DNA of 64,000 bases from Halothiobacillus sp. Its GTDB lineage: Bacteria; Pseudomonadota; Gammaproteobacteria; Halothiobacillales; Halothiobacillaceae. This document shows positions 50,138 through 58,710 of the stretch, piece by piece. How positions within the stretch are numbered: the first letter of the stretch is position 1; every line of letters starts with the position of its first letter. The stretch spans positions 1 through 64,000 of the forward strand of contig JAGDVP010000010.1 of the NCBI GenBank assembly GCA_023255735.1, written 5' to 3'. The translations under genes were made by a program, and so were the position numbers. Below the pieces are notes generated by a model, which did no database searches, had not been told where the DNA came from, and saw only the letters and a list, made by a program, of their open reading frames with translations.

Positions 50138-51415
50138 TCATGACGCAGGGATGCTGGATTCGTTGTTTGCAGGCGGGGTGGGGTCGGATGCTAAAAATAC
50201 GGCATCGCCTTCGATGCGAATGGGCACGGCTTGCAGGCTCGTGCCCGGGCAAGGGCCTTGGGTGCAGGCGCCGCTTTGAATATCAAACTGCGCATGATGC
50301 ACGGCGCAGCGCAGCGTGAGGCCATCGGGTTGGCCTGTCAGATACCCGCGCCGGGTTTTGCACAAAGGCGAGCCGTTGTGCGGGCAGCTATTGCGATAAG
50401 CGTAGAGGGCTTTATGGGCGCGCACCACGATGATGCTTGGGACGCCATTTTGCGGGCGAACGCCCACGGCATCGGCTGGCCCCAAATCATCTAAGTGGCA
50501 CAGGGGTTCTATTGGGTTGGCTTGTTGGTTGGCTTGTGTGTTCAATCCATCAAAGCCGATTTGCCTAATTTTTTGTTCCGCAAGGCGCACGCCAAAGGTC
50601 ACGGCGGGCGACCAATCGGCGGTGGCAGCCCCGCTTGCACGCGCATGAATAACGCCGGCAATTAAGGTGTCGCCAGCCCCCAGGGTGTCTACTACCGGAT
50701 TGACGATTTGGCTCGGTATGCTGTGAATCGTGCCCAGCTGCGGCGCCAGCCAATAAGCACCCGCCGCGCCCCAGGCGAGAATGAGCACGGCTTGCGGTGC
50801 CCAATGATGCGCGGCGGTTAAAAAAGCCCGGGGGTCAGTAAAATCGCGGCCTTCTGCAAATGCGCGCGAGAAGAAAATCACATCTGGAAATTGGAACAGC
50901 TGCTCAAGGTGCGGGCGCTCTTTTTCAATTTCAAGCGATAGGGTTTGCGTGCGGCTCATGCTGCGCGCCCAAGCCAGCATGGCGGCGGTATCCATGCAGT
51001 TTCTGGCTTCAAAATGCAGCCAGTCAAACGGGGTTAAATCGATGGCGAGAAATGCGTTTAAGTCAAATTCGGGTGCATCACGATAATGCACAATGGTGCG
51101 GCTGCCATTGTGCCGATTGAGGGTGATGTAGGAGGTAGGCGCATGACCAAAGCCTATTTTTTGGCTGGGCGATAAATCGATGCCGCGCTGCGTGATTTTT
51201 GTCTGAATCAGTACACCATCGGCATCCGGGGTGAGTACGGCGGCCAGCGCGCAGTGGTGTTCAAATTGGCGCAGCACCTGCAAGGTGTTGCAGACATTGC
51301 CGCCCGTGCTCTGCCGCTGGGCTAGCGCCCGTTGCTCACTATCCTCAAGGGGGTAGTGGTCTACTTCATTGATGATGTCGATGGTGGCAATGCCAATGCC
51401 TAAGATAGAGGCCAT
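50138..51415 (-). CDS. PfkB (ketohexokinase-like) kinase fused to a Rieske domain
   Basis: A 425-aa fusion. Residues ~2-295 are a PfkB/ribokinase-fold sugar kinase most like ketohexokinase: I-G-I-A-T-I-D, G-G-N-V-C-N-T-L, Y-R-D-A-P-E-F, W-L-H-F-E-A-R-N, and the catalytic D-T-L-G-A-G-D at 243-249. Residues ~305-415 form a Rieske [2Fe-2S] domain with C-P-H (Cys344, His346) and C-A-V-H (Cys370, His373), all four cluster ligands present, then the typical G-P-C-P-G turn. Start ATG 51415 is chosen over an in-frame TTG at 51433 because GGAGCGAG precedes it. A kinase joined to a redox centre is unusual; substrate and electron partner are unknown. Confidence 0.85.
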   Translation of the reverse strand: MASILGIGIATIDIINEVDHYPLEDSEQRALAQRQSTGGNVCNTLQVLRQFEHHCALAAVLTPDADGVLIQTKITQRGIDLSPSQKIGFGHAPTSYITLNRHNGSRTIVHYRDAPEFDLNAFLAIDLTPFDWLHFEARNCMDTAAMLAWARSMSRTQTLSLEIEKERPHLEQLFQFPDVIFFSRAFAEGRDFTDPRAFLTAAHHWAPQAVLILAWGAAGAYWLAPQLGTIHSIPSQIVNPVVDTLGAGDTLIAGVIHARASGAATADWSPAVTFGVRLAEQKIRQIGFDGLNTQANQQANPIEPLCHLDDLGPADAVGVRPQNGVPSIIVVRAHKALYAYRNSCPHNGSPLCKTRRGYLTGQPDGLTLRCAVHHAQFDIQSGACTQGPCPGTSLQAVPIRIEGDAVFLASDPTPPANNESSIPAS

Positions 51416-51496
51416 AACGCAAGCTCGCTCCAATTGATGGGACGCGCCCGATGCCTGTTTTGCGCGGGTGCGATTAGGGCGGTGATTATGCCGAAT

Positions 51497-52045
51497 TTAT
51501 GATGAAGGTTCAGTAGACTTGGCGAGCGTTTTTTCTTCAATCCACCAGCGCTCGGCTGAGGCATGCAGCACAAGGCAGCCCGCACCGCCATAGGCGCGCA
51601 CCTTGCCGGCCGCCCCGGGGTTTAGTACCCAAATTTCATGGTCTGTATCAATGCTGCGGTGATGGGTGTGGCCGTAGACAATCGCGCGCGCTTCTGGGTG
51701 GCGCATTCTCAGCTTCTCATGGCGCTGATGCGCGGGATTAACGCGATGGCCGTGCTCAATAACGAGCAAGCCGCCGGGCAGCTTGAGCCGTGCCAGCTCC
51801 GGCAGAGATTCGAGTAAGTGGGCGGTACCTTGCGGCCATTGATCAACGGTGTCGTTGTTGCCCCGCACTGCCATGATATGGCCTGATTTTGGTGTGGCAC
51901 GCCGCAAAATATCGGGGTCTAAAATATCACCCGCATGCACGATGACATCGCATTGCTGCATCAAGGTGAGGATTGCGCCCTCGATTGCCCCATGCGTATC
52001 GGAAATAATGCCGACGCAAACGGATGCCTGTGCTTCAAGATCCAC
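51497..52045 (-). CDS. YfcE/YsnB-type metallophosphoesterase
   Basis: A 182-aa calcineurin-like phosphodiesterase, short MJ0936/YfcE class. Metal ligands in I-I-S-D-T-H-G (~13-19), V-H-A-G-D-I-L-D (~35-42), R-G-N-N-D-T (~59-64), I-E-H-G-H and V-Y-G-H-T-H-H. GTG start at 52045, four bases behind AGGAGG; an ATG two bases earlier is out of frame. Natural substrate unknown in this family. Divergent from rlmJ. Confidence 0.88.
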   Translation of the reverse strand: MDLEAQASVCVGIISDTHGAIEGAILTLMQQCDVIVHAGDILDPDILRRATPKSGHIMAVRGNNDTVDQWPQGTAHLLESLPELARLKLPGGLLVIEHGHRVNPAHQRHEKLRMRHPEARAIVYGHTHHRSIDTDHEIWVLNPGAAGKVRAYGGAGCLVLHASAERWWIEEKTLAKSTEPSS

Positions 52046-52383
52046 ATTGCCTCCTGTGTTTGCGGTGGATGGGTTATTTTAAATCGTTGTCGGCTCAGCG
52101 CGCTATGCGGTAAGACCCCCCAATTGGGTGCGCGTTCCTTATGCAGGGCATCACTTTTGTGCGTTGCGGGCGCACTGCGAGCCTTCGGCGGGGTTAGCCC
52201 GCTGACTAGTATGTTAGGTGGCGCGGTTTCTGTCATCTTTCATCGGGGTTAAAAGCGTCTTGTCTTGGGCTAAACGTAAGGGCGCGTGCATTGAGACGCG
52301 CCAAGTCCGCCCATCGCACGTATGATGTCTGCCCATTCCCGCGCAGGCCGCTTGTCGTTGGGTATCGAGAGGATTAGCAGCTT
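52046..52383. other. Divergent spacer before rlmJ
   Basis: 338 bases without a supported gene. It contains inverted repeats GCGGG-N5-CCCGC (52188-52202) and GGCGCGT-N8-ACGCGCC (52281-52302), neither followed by a T run. A minus-strand open frame crosses the region but lacks any family likeness and runs into the phosphodiesterase gene in another frame. It looks like an old, possibly repeated, non-coding segment. Confidence 0.5.
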
Positions 52384-53265
52384 ATGAATTATCAACATCT
52401 CTTTCACGCGGGCAACCATGCCGACGTGCTCAAGCATTTGGTTTTGCTTCAACTGATTGAATTAATGCAGCAAAAACCAGGTGGTTTTTTGATGCTCGAT
52501 ACCCATGCGGGGGCGGGTTTATATGATTTAACCGCTGCTGAGGCGCGCCGGGGCGATGAAGCGCGGGGCGGCATTGAGCGCTTGCGTGCGGCCATGGCGC
52601 TGGCACCGCCCTGTGATGCGCCCGCGATGCGCCTAATGTCGGATTACCTGGCGCGCGTGCAAGGTTTCGGCCGGGCGCAGTATCCCGGCTCCCCGTTGCT
52701 CGCGGTGGGGCAATTGCGCACGCAAGATCGGTTTATCGGCGTGGAGCTGGTATCTAAAGTGGCGCGCGAATTGGGTCGAAATTTAGATTTATGCCCCCGG
52801 CACGAGGCGGGCATTGCCCAGCGGCGCACGGTGGCGCGCTGCGGTGAAGGCTTGGCGGCATTGAAATCAGATTTACCCCCTATTGAGCGTCGCGGCCTGA
52901 TTTTAATTGATCCGCCCTATGAGCAACCGAGCGAGCGCGATGAGATTATTGCCGCACTTGAGGCCGGTTTGCAGCGGTTTGAAATCGGGGTTTTTGCCCT
53001 GTGGTACCCCATTAAGCAGCGCCCTTTTTTGAGCCGTTGGTTGCATCGGATTGCCCGCTTAACCGAAAGGCCTGTGTTAACCATCGAAAATTCGCTGGTA
53101 CCCGATGAACTGGGTAATCGCCTCACGGGTTCGGGCTTGCTCATCATCAACCCGCCTTGGCAGTTTGAGCCGTTGATTCGCCCCACCTTAACGTATTTAA
53201 ATGCGGCCTTGCGCGAGGATACAGCGGCACCCTGCGCGATCACTTGGCTTAACCCGCAAAAATAA
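52384..53265 (+). CDS. rlmJ: 23S rRNA (adenine-2030-N6)-methyltransferase RlmJ
   Basis: A 293-aa N6-adenine methyltransferase acting on free 23S rRNA. The N-terminal M-N-Y-Q-H-L-F-H-A-G-N-H-A-D-V-L-K-H is the RlmJ hallmark; SAM site D-T-H-A-G-A-G-L-Y; catalytic L-I-D-P-P-Y-E-Q near 177-184. Usual length. GAGG before the ATG. Followed by cysZ after 19 bases. Confidence 0.96.
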   Translation: MNYQHLFHAGNHADVLKHLVLLQLIELMQQKPGGFLMLDTHAGAGLYDLTAAEARRGDEARGGIERLRAAMALAPPCDAPAMRLMSDYLARVQGFGRAQYPGSPLLAVGQLRTQDRFIGVELVSKVARELGRNLDLCPRHEAGIAQRRTVARCGEGLAALKSDLPPIERRGLILIDPPYEQPSERDEIIAALEAGLQRFEIGVFALWYPIKQRPFLSRWLHRIARLTERPVLTIENSLVPDELGNRLTGSGLLIINPPWQFEPLIRPTLTYLNAALREDTAAPCAITWLNPQK

Positions 53266-53284
53266 ATCAACCAGAGGCCATGCG

Positions 53285-54043
53285 ATGACCGGTTTTGGTT
53301 ATGTTTTACAGGGTCTTCGCTTGATGTGGCGCCCGGGGATTCGGCGATTCACCCTCATTCCGCTGGCGATTAACCTTCTATTATTCGGCGCAGGCACTTG
53401 GGCGCTGATCCATTACGCGCAGCACATGCTCAATCAGCTCTTACCCGATTGGTTAAATTGGCTGAGCTGGTTGTTGTTGCCTGTTTTATTTATCGGGCTT
53501 TTGCTGATGGCGTTTTTCAGCTTTACGCTGGTCGCTAATTTCATCGCCGCGCCGTTTAATGCGCTGCTCGCCCAAAAAATTGAGTTTGAGCTGACCGGCG
53601 AGGCTACGCCGGAGGATAACACCGCACTTTGGCCGCTCGCGGTCAAAACCCTCGCGGCAGAATGGCGAAAGTTTCGATATTTTTTGAGCTATGCCATTCC
53701 CCTTGCCCTACTGTGGTTCGTGCCGGGTTTAAATCTTTTGGCGCCCTTTTTGTGGTTTGCCTTCTCGGCGTGGATGATGGCGCTGCAATATATTGATGCG
53801 CCGGCGGGCAATCACCTATGGGAATTTGAAGCTCAGCGCCGATGGTTGCAAACCATGCCCGTCACAAGCTTAACGTTCGGCGCCACGATGACGGGCATGA
53901 CCCTCGTGCCGGTGCTGAATTTGTTGGCCTTGCCGGTGGGTGTCTGCGCGGCCACGGCGCTTTGGGTTAATAAAAAATCAGCGCGCAACGCCTTTGCACG
54001 CGATAACCCAAAGGGTTTAATTGTGCGGCGCACTGGACAATAA
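53285..54043 (+). CDS. cysZ: Sulfate transporter CysZ
   Basis: A 252-aa inner-membrane sulfate permease of the CysZ/EI24 family. Opening G-F-G-Y-V-L-Q-G-L-R-L-M-W-R-P-G-I-R-R-F is typical; at least four hydrophobic segments; F-I-A-A-P-F-N-A-L-L-A-Q-K is the conserved loop. The ATG at 53285 is used (AGAGG upstream); the open frame runs back into rlmJ. Supplies sulfate for assimilation to cysteine. Confidence 0.93.
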   Translation: MTGFGYVLQGLRLMWRPGIRRFTLIPLAINLLLFGAGTWALIHYAQHMLNQLLPDWLNWLSWLLLPVLFIGLLLMAFFSFTLVANFIAAPFNALLAQKIEFELTGEATPEDNTALWPLAVKTLAAEWRKFRYFLSYAIPLALLWFVPGLNLLAPFLWFAFSAWMMALQYIDAPAGNHLWEFEAQRRWLQTMPVTSLTFGATMTGMTLVPVLNLLALPVGVCAATALWVNKKSARNAFARDNPKGLIVRRTGQ

Positions 54044-54091
54044 GTTAAACCTATACTAATTAATAAGAGTAACTTTAATCAGGAGATGCCT

Positions 54092-54490
54092 ATGAAACGC
54101 CGTGAATTTATGACCACCGCCTTAGCCGGCACTGCCGTCCTTGCCCTGTCATCTCAAGCTGCTCACGCGGCACCGCATGCGCAAGAAAATGTGGTGTTTG
54201 ATGCGCAAAACCCCGGCCACTGGAAATCCGTGGAGGCACTCCATGTGCCCATTATTGAGCGTAAGGGCAGCCAAATAACCATTAGAACCCCACATCCGAT
54301 GAGCGAGGATCATTACATCGTGAGCCATACCGTGGTGTTGGCGGGCGGCAAGTTTCTAGATCGAAAAACCTTTAGCTGGAAAGATCAACCGGTATCAGAG
54401 CACACCTTGCCGACCGGCTACACCGGCAAAATTACCATAACGAGCACCTGCAATTTGCATGATTTTTGGATCAAAGAAACGCAGGTTTAA
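54092..54490 (+). CDS. Tat-exported superoxide reductase-like (desulfoferrodoxin-family) protein
   Basis: A 132-aa protein with a twin-arginine leader (M-K-R-R-E-F-M-T-T-A-L-A-G, cleavage near A-H-A at 26) and a superoxide-reductase domain. All expected iron ligands can be placed: His51 (A-L-H-V-P), His68 and His74 (H-P-M-S-E-D-H, six apart), Cys120 and His123 (C-N-L-H). This is the one-iron, class II type without the N-terminal rubredoxin-like centre. Known function: one-electron reduction of superoxide to peroxide; classically cytoplasmic in anaerobes, here periplasmic. AGGAG precedes the ATG. Follows cysZ by 48 bases. Confidence 0.82.
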   Translation: MKRREFMTTALAGTAVLALSSQAAHAAPHAQENVVFDAQNPGHWKSVEALHVPIIERKGSQITIRTPHPMSEDHYIVSHTVVLAGGKFLDRKTFSWKDQPVSEHTLPTGYTGKITITSTCNLHDFWIKETQV

Positions 54491-54708
54491 ACTTTGCGGG
54501 CACTGCCCAATAGCAGCAAACCACCCAATACAATGGCACCCAAACCCGCCCAAATTGGGATATTCACGGTTTGGGTTTCTTTAACATTCAATTCAATGGG
54601 GCCGATTTTGGCCTGATTGGTGTTTTTGGTGTAGCTAAAACTGCCATAGGCTAAGCCCAAAGCGCCGCCCACAATCAAAGCCAGTGCCATGATGCGTAAT
54701 CCCTTCAT
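54487..54708 (-). CDS. Small two-helix membrane protein
   Basis: A 73-aa membrane protein: helix 1 at ~5-22 (A-L-A-L-I-V-G-G-A-L-G-L-A-Y-G), a short polar loop with I-G-P-I-E-L-N-V-K-E-T-Q-T-V-N-I-P, and helix 2 at ~52-70. The loop type I-G-P-I-E-L-x-V is seen in widespread small uncharacterised proteobacterial proteins. Function unknown. Stop overlaps the superoxide-reductase stop by four bases. Confidence 0.75.
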   Translation of the reverse strand: MKGLRIMALALIVGGALGLAYGSFSYTKNTNQAKIGPIELNVKETQTVNIPIWAGLGAIVLGGLLLLGSARKV

Positions 54709-54897
54709 TTCGTAAGCCTTTGGTTTGCTTAACAGGGGCGTTAAGATGCTTTTGAGTCTAACACGGTTCAGTGTGGCGCACGGTGCGTGATGTTCTGGGC
54801 GGTGGTTAAATCACCCATCGATTATTTTGGATAACGCGCAAGCTTGCCGCAAAATACCAAAGGCTTAAGCTTGAGCGTATTCCCCCATCACCCCATC

Positions 54898-55452
54898 ATG
54901 AGCAACAGCATGGCAGAGTCCCTTTTCGATCAGCTTAAAAAAGCAGGTTTAGTTGACGCTAAAAAAGCGCAAAAATCGCAAAAAGAGAAAGGCAAAGCAC
55001 ACTATCGCGAGGTAAAACAGAACACCCCCGTGAACCACGATGTGGCCGAGCAGGCGGCGCAGGCTTTCAGTGAAAAGGCGGCGCGAGATCGGGCACTGAA
55101 CTTGGCGCGTGAAGCAATGCAGGCGCAAAAGGCAGCGCAGGCGCAAGCGCGTCAGATTATTGAATCGAACCGAATAAGCGCGTTTGCCGGACAAATTGCC
55201 TATCATTTTGCGGATAACGGCAGCGTAAAAACGCTGCACGTAAATCCGCAAACCCATCATAAGCTGGCCGCCGCAGGGATTCGAATCGCCCGCTTTGAGG
55301 GGGGCTATGTGCTGATTTCTGCCGCCGCCGCTGAAAAACTGGCCTCGCGCGATGCCTCTTTATTAATTGCCCACCCGAGCGATGCACCACCCGTCACGAA
55401 CACGGACGACCACTACGCGCAGTTTGCCGTGCCCGATGACTTGATCTGGTAG
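54898..55452 (+). CDS. DUF2058-family protein (YaiL-like)
   Basis: A 184-aa protein with the DUF2058/YaiL pattern: S-L-F-D-Q-L-K-K-A-G-L-V-D-A-K-K-A-Q-K near the N-terminus, a long alanine/glutamine-rich basic helix (~40-90), then a globular end with A-Y-H-F-A-D-N-G-S-V-K and F-A-V-P-D-D-L-I-W. The family associates with nucleoid or ribosome; role unproven. The ATG at 54898 is a choice; 54910 or a TTG at 54844 are in frame, and no strong ribosome site settles it. Confidence 0.8.
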   Translation: MSNSMAESLFDQLKKAGLVDAKKAQKSQKEKGKAHYREVKQNTPVNHDVAEQAAQAFSEKAARDRALNLAREAMQAQKAAQAQARQIIESNRISAFAGQIAYHFADNGSVKTLHVNPQTHHKLAAAGIRIARFEGGYVLISAAAAEKLASRDASLLIAHPSDAPPVTNTDDHYAQFAVPDDLIW

Positions 55453-55490
55453 GGCGCAAACCATGCCGGCGCGGCCTTGGCGGCAACGAG

Positions 55491-57206
55491 TTATCGGCCG
55501 GAAGGTTTGCGCCCACCGCCGGGTTTGCCGCCGCTGCGCTGGGCGGGTTTTGCTGCCGGGCGCGCAGATAGCGCACTTTTGCGACCAGCGGGCTTGGCGG
55601 CCGCTTGGGTGTGCGCTTTCACTGAGGGTTTTGCGCTGGGCTTTGAGCTTGGTTTCGCCGCAGGCCGCGCAGCGGGTTTGGTGGCAGGTCTTGCGGGTTT
55701 GGTGGCGGCTTTAGCGGAAGCGGCAAGGGGTTTGCCTGTGGTGCCGGCAGAGCCGGTGGCCGCTTCCATGCGGGCGCGGCGCTCGGCGTTGGCGGCAGAT
55801 TTGCGTTTCATGCCGGCAATTTGCCGCTCTTCTTTTTGCTCTTTGTAGCGTTGTAGCGGGGTTCTGTTATCGAACTTGCCTTCAAAGGGGTTGCTATCGG
55901 TTTTAAATTCGAGGCGAATCGGCGTGCCCATCAGCATAAATTCCCGCCGGAACCAGCCTTCTAGATAGCGCGAATAATTGCCCGGTAAGCGATCGGTTTG
56001 TTTGCCGTGAATGACGATGATCGGTGGGTTGCTCCCGCCTTGGTGGGCGTAGCGTAATTTAATGCGCCGACCATGCACCAGTGGCGGTTGATGAGCAAAT
56101 ACGGCGGCTTCGAGTGAGCGGGTGAGTACATTGGTGCTTATGTCGCGCATGGCGGCGGCGTAAGCGGTATCAACGCTTTCAAATAATCTATCCACGCCTG
56201 TGCCGTGCAATGCGGAGATATAGTGCATTTCTGCGTAGTTAATAAAATCGAGCTTCAAATCGATTTGCCGCTTGACTTCCGCGCGGGCGTAGTCGGTCAT
56301 GTTGTCCCATTTATTAATGGCGATCACCAAAGCGCGGCCTCGGTCGTGAATAAACCCCAGGAGATGTTGATCTTGCTCGCTGACACCCTCGTGCGCATCG
56401 CAGACCAAAATCACCACATTGGCAGCTTCAATGGCCTGTAAGGTTTTGACAATACTGAATTTTTCGATCATCTCATTCACGCGCGCGCGCCGCCGCACGC
56501 CGGCGGTGTCAATCAAAGTGTATCGCTTGCCATTTTGCTCAAAGGGGATGTAAATGCTGTCGCGCGTGGTGCCCGGCTGATCGAATGCCAGCACGCGCTC
56601 TTCGCCCAAAAGGCGGTTGGTGAGGGTGGATTTGCCTACGTTCGGGCGGCCAATGAGCGCAACCCGAATGGTTTTTTCGTCGTATTCGGGCGCGCTTGGG
56701 GTGTTGGGGAATTTGCCAGCGATTTTAATTGCGACCGCATCCCAGAGACTACTAATGCCGCGCCCGTGTGAGGCGGTGGTGAACACCGGCTCGCCCAAAC
56801 CCATCCGCGAAAATTCTGCCTGAACGAGCGATTCATCGACGCCATCGACTTTGTTCACCACCAGCTGAATAATTTTGCTGGTGCGGCGGAGTTTTTCTGC
56901 AATTTCTTGATCGGCCATGGTTAAACCGGCGCGGGCATCCACCAAAAACACCACGCAATCGGCCTCTTCAATCGCGGCCCAGGCTTGGTCTTGCATTAAG
57001 GCTTCAATGCCGCCGCGCTCGCCGGTGAGCCCGCCGGTATCAATGACGATAAACTCGCGCCCCTCGTGCTCAGCCGAACCATACTGCCGATCACGGGTTA
57101 AGCCCGCGTAATCTGCCACCAAGGCGGCGCGGGTACGCGTCATTTGGTTAAACATTGTGGATTTTCCGACGTTTGGTCGGCCAACTAAAGCAATTACAGG
57201 TTTCAT
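55491..57206 (-). CDS. der: Ribosome-assembly GTPase Der (EngA) with long basic tail
   Basis: A 571-aa double-GTPase needed for 50S maturation. Two G domains with G-R-P-N-V-G-K-S-T at residues 9-17 and again near 187, D-T-A-G-V-R-R-R-A in the second, and the KH-like domain ending near residue 470. Beyond it is a tail of about 90 residues made of Lys/Ala/Pro/Ser-rich units (variants of A-A-K-P, S-A-K-P), absent from standard Der (~490 aa). ATG at 57206 fits the family N-terminus M-K-P-V-I-A-L-V; an in-frame TTG exists at 57218. The gene normally follows bamB directly; here a DUF945-like gene lies between. Confidence 0.95.
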   Translation of the reverse strand: MKPVIALVGRPNVGKSTMFNQMTRTRAALVADYAGLTRDRQYGSAEHEGREFIVIDTGGLTGERGGIEALMQDQAWAAIEEADCVVFLVDARAGLTMADQEIAEKLRRTSKIIQLVVNKVDGVDESLVQAEFSRMGLGEPVFTTASHGRGISSLWDAVAIKIAGKFPNTPSAPEYDEKTIRVALIGRPNVGKSTLTNRLLGEERVLAFDQPGTTRDSIYIPFEQNGKRYTLIDTAGVRRRARVNEMIEKFSIVKTLQAIEAANVVILVCDAHEGVSEQDQHLLGFIHDRGRALVIAINKWDNMTDYARAEVKRQIDLKLDFINYAEMHYISALHGTGVDRLFESVDTAYAAAMRDISTNVLTRSLEAAVFAHQPPLVHGRRIKLRYAHQGGSNPPIIVIHGKQTDRLPGNYSRYLEGWFRREFMLMGTPIRLEFKTDSNPFEGKFDNRTPLQRYKEQKEERQIAGMKRKSAANAERRARMEAATGSAGTTGKPLAASAKAATKPARPATKPAARPAAKPSSKPSAKPSVKAHTQAAAKPAGRKSALSARPAAKPAQRSGGKPGGGRKPSGR

Positions 57207-57290
57207 GCAGATATCCAAGCCATGCGCAGTACAGACAATCAGAGCCGCGCGCGGTCGTCGCGGCGCGTATTGCGCGCGATTATCGCAGCC

Positions 57291-58598
57291 TTAAGGGAAG
57301 ATTGCCGAACTATCGACACTTTGGCCATTGATTTGCCAGCCCTCTGCGCCATAGCTTATGTTCATGGGCAGATCCTGCGACGCGCTTTGGGTGCGCGCTT
57401 GCCGTAGCGTGGCATGCAGCTGCCAAGTCAGCGGTGGTGGGATTGGATCGATGGCGGGCGCTTGGGATGCGGCGGTTTTGTACCGCGGGCCCAACGCCTC
57501 GCCCGCTAATTCAATTTGGCCGGCCAAATTGTGCCAATACAACGCCCTTAAGTGCACGTCGGCGGCGCGCAAAGCTACCAATACCGCAGGCAAGGTGTCT
57601 TGCGGGAGCGTGCGAACCAGTTGTGCCAAGCGGGGTAGCAGTTGCTGTCTTAGGGGTTCTGTTGGGGCTTGTTCATCGGGCGGCGACGCTTGGGCAGGCA
57701 TTAGCATGAGCGCACTGCGCACATCGGTGATGAGGGTTGCCAGATTTTTGAGAAAGCTGGGCTCTGCCCCCCCAATGTTGATGGCCAATTGGCCGCCGCC
57801 CCAAAGCTTTTGATTGACGGACACCGAGCGCGCCGCGCAGAACACACTCATCGCGCGCGCGGCGCCCTGATTCATCTTCGCTTGGCTTAAACGCAATTGA
57901 AACTGATCAACTCGGCCGCGTTGGTTTGCCGTAACCCAGCCTAGTTGGCGGATATCCAAATCAATTTCACCCACGGCTTGGCTTAAATCAATAAGTCCGT
58001 TGGACGCGGCAAGCTGGGTGTGTGCTGTTACCCTCGTGCGGCCAAAGAGGTAATCCGCCTTATCCCAATGAATCACAAAGCCTGGGGTATCGATTGTGCC
58101 GTGCCAGGTATCGCGCGCCGCATCAAAGCGCAGCTCGCCGGTGTTTGGCGCGTCTGCCAATGTGAACAGCACATGGCCTTGCCAATTGACTAAGCCATCA
58201 AGGCTCAATGGCTCATCATTGGGTACGCGGGGCAGTGGGTAAATTTGCACCGGGCAATCTTGCGTGATTTTAAGCTTAAAACGAGCCCACCCCCATTGAT
58301 TGCCGGATGCCGTAGGCCAGCCGGGCGGCAGCGTGTGCAGCGTGAGTCGGGCTGCAAGCGCGGGCGTGCCCGCAAAACCATGGCGCACCAGCGTAAAGTC
58401 GCGCTGATACGGGCTTTGCGTCAGACGAATCAGCTGCCAGTCGGGGTTCGCCGCAACCCAAGCGGCGAGGGCTTTATCGAGCCGCACGCCGGCTTGATAG
58501 GGTATGACATAGCCCCACAGCGCCGCTAAAAGCAGTAAAAATAGGGCGCTACGGGCAGGCCATCGACTGCGACGGATGAATGTAAGATGCAGTTTCAT
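57291..58598 (-). CDS. DUF945-like (YdgA-like) exported protein
   Basis: A 435-aa protein with an N-terminal membrane anchor (~18-33) and a large periplasmic part with many beta-type stretches and few cysteines. The layout (anchor, then G-V-R-L-D-K-A-L-A-A-W and Y-Q-R-D-F-T-L-V-R-H-G) resembles DUF945/YdgA proteins, judged by eye and not certain. No catalytic motif. It stands between a terminator and der, so it probably has its own promoter. Confidence 0.6.
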   Translation of the reverse strand: MKLHLTFIRRSRWPARSALFLLLLAALWGYVIPYQAGVRLDKALAAWVAANPDWQLIRLTQSPYQRDFTLVRHGFAGTPALAARLTLHTLPPGWPTASGNQWGWARFKLKITQDCPVQIYPLPRVPNDEPLSLDGLVNWQGHVLFTLADAPNTGELRFDAARDTWHGTIDTPGFVIHWDKADYLFGRTRVTAHTQLAASNGLIDLSQAVGEIDLDIRQLGWVTANQRGRVDQFQLRLSQAKMNQGAARAMSVFCAARSVSVNQKLWGGGQLAINIGGAEPSFLKNLATLITDVRSALMLMPAQASPPDEQAPTEPLRQQLLPRLAQLVRTLPQDTLPAVLVALRAADVHLRALYWHNLAGQIELAGEALGPRYKTAASQAPAIDPIPPPLTWQLHATLRQARTQSASQDLPMNISYGAEGWQINGQSVDSSAIFP

Positions 58599-58621
58599 AG
58601 CCCAAGGGGTTGTTTGCCCAT

Positions 58622-58645
58622 AAAAAAGGATCGTTCAAGCGATCC
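58622..58645 (-). terminator. Terminator after bamB
   Basis: On the minus strand GGATCG pairs with CGATCC around a six-base loop (58628-58645), followed by six T (58627 to 58622). It lies 66 bases past the bamB stop and ends the rodZ-to-bamB transcript before the DUF945-like gene. Confidence 0.8.
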
Positions 58646-58710
58646 TGCATCACCATGGCGCGCGAATCTGTGGCGGATAACCGGCTGCTAGGGGGTAACC
58701 GGCCGCGGGG

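Noticed and set aside
51961-52236. Minus-strand 91-codon open frame upstream of the phosphodiesterase gene
   Set aside because: It shares the AGGAGG site but is in another frame and runs through the conserved phosphodiesterase coding sequence; no recognised family.
55477-55848. Plus-strand Ala/Gly-rich open frame of 123 codons opposite the end of der
   Set aside because: It mirrors the Lys/Ala/Pro repeat tail of Der; repeats of biased codons keep the opposite frame open.
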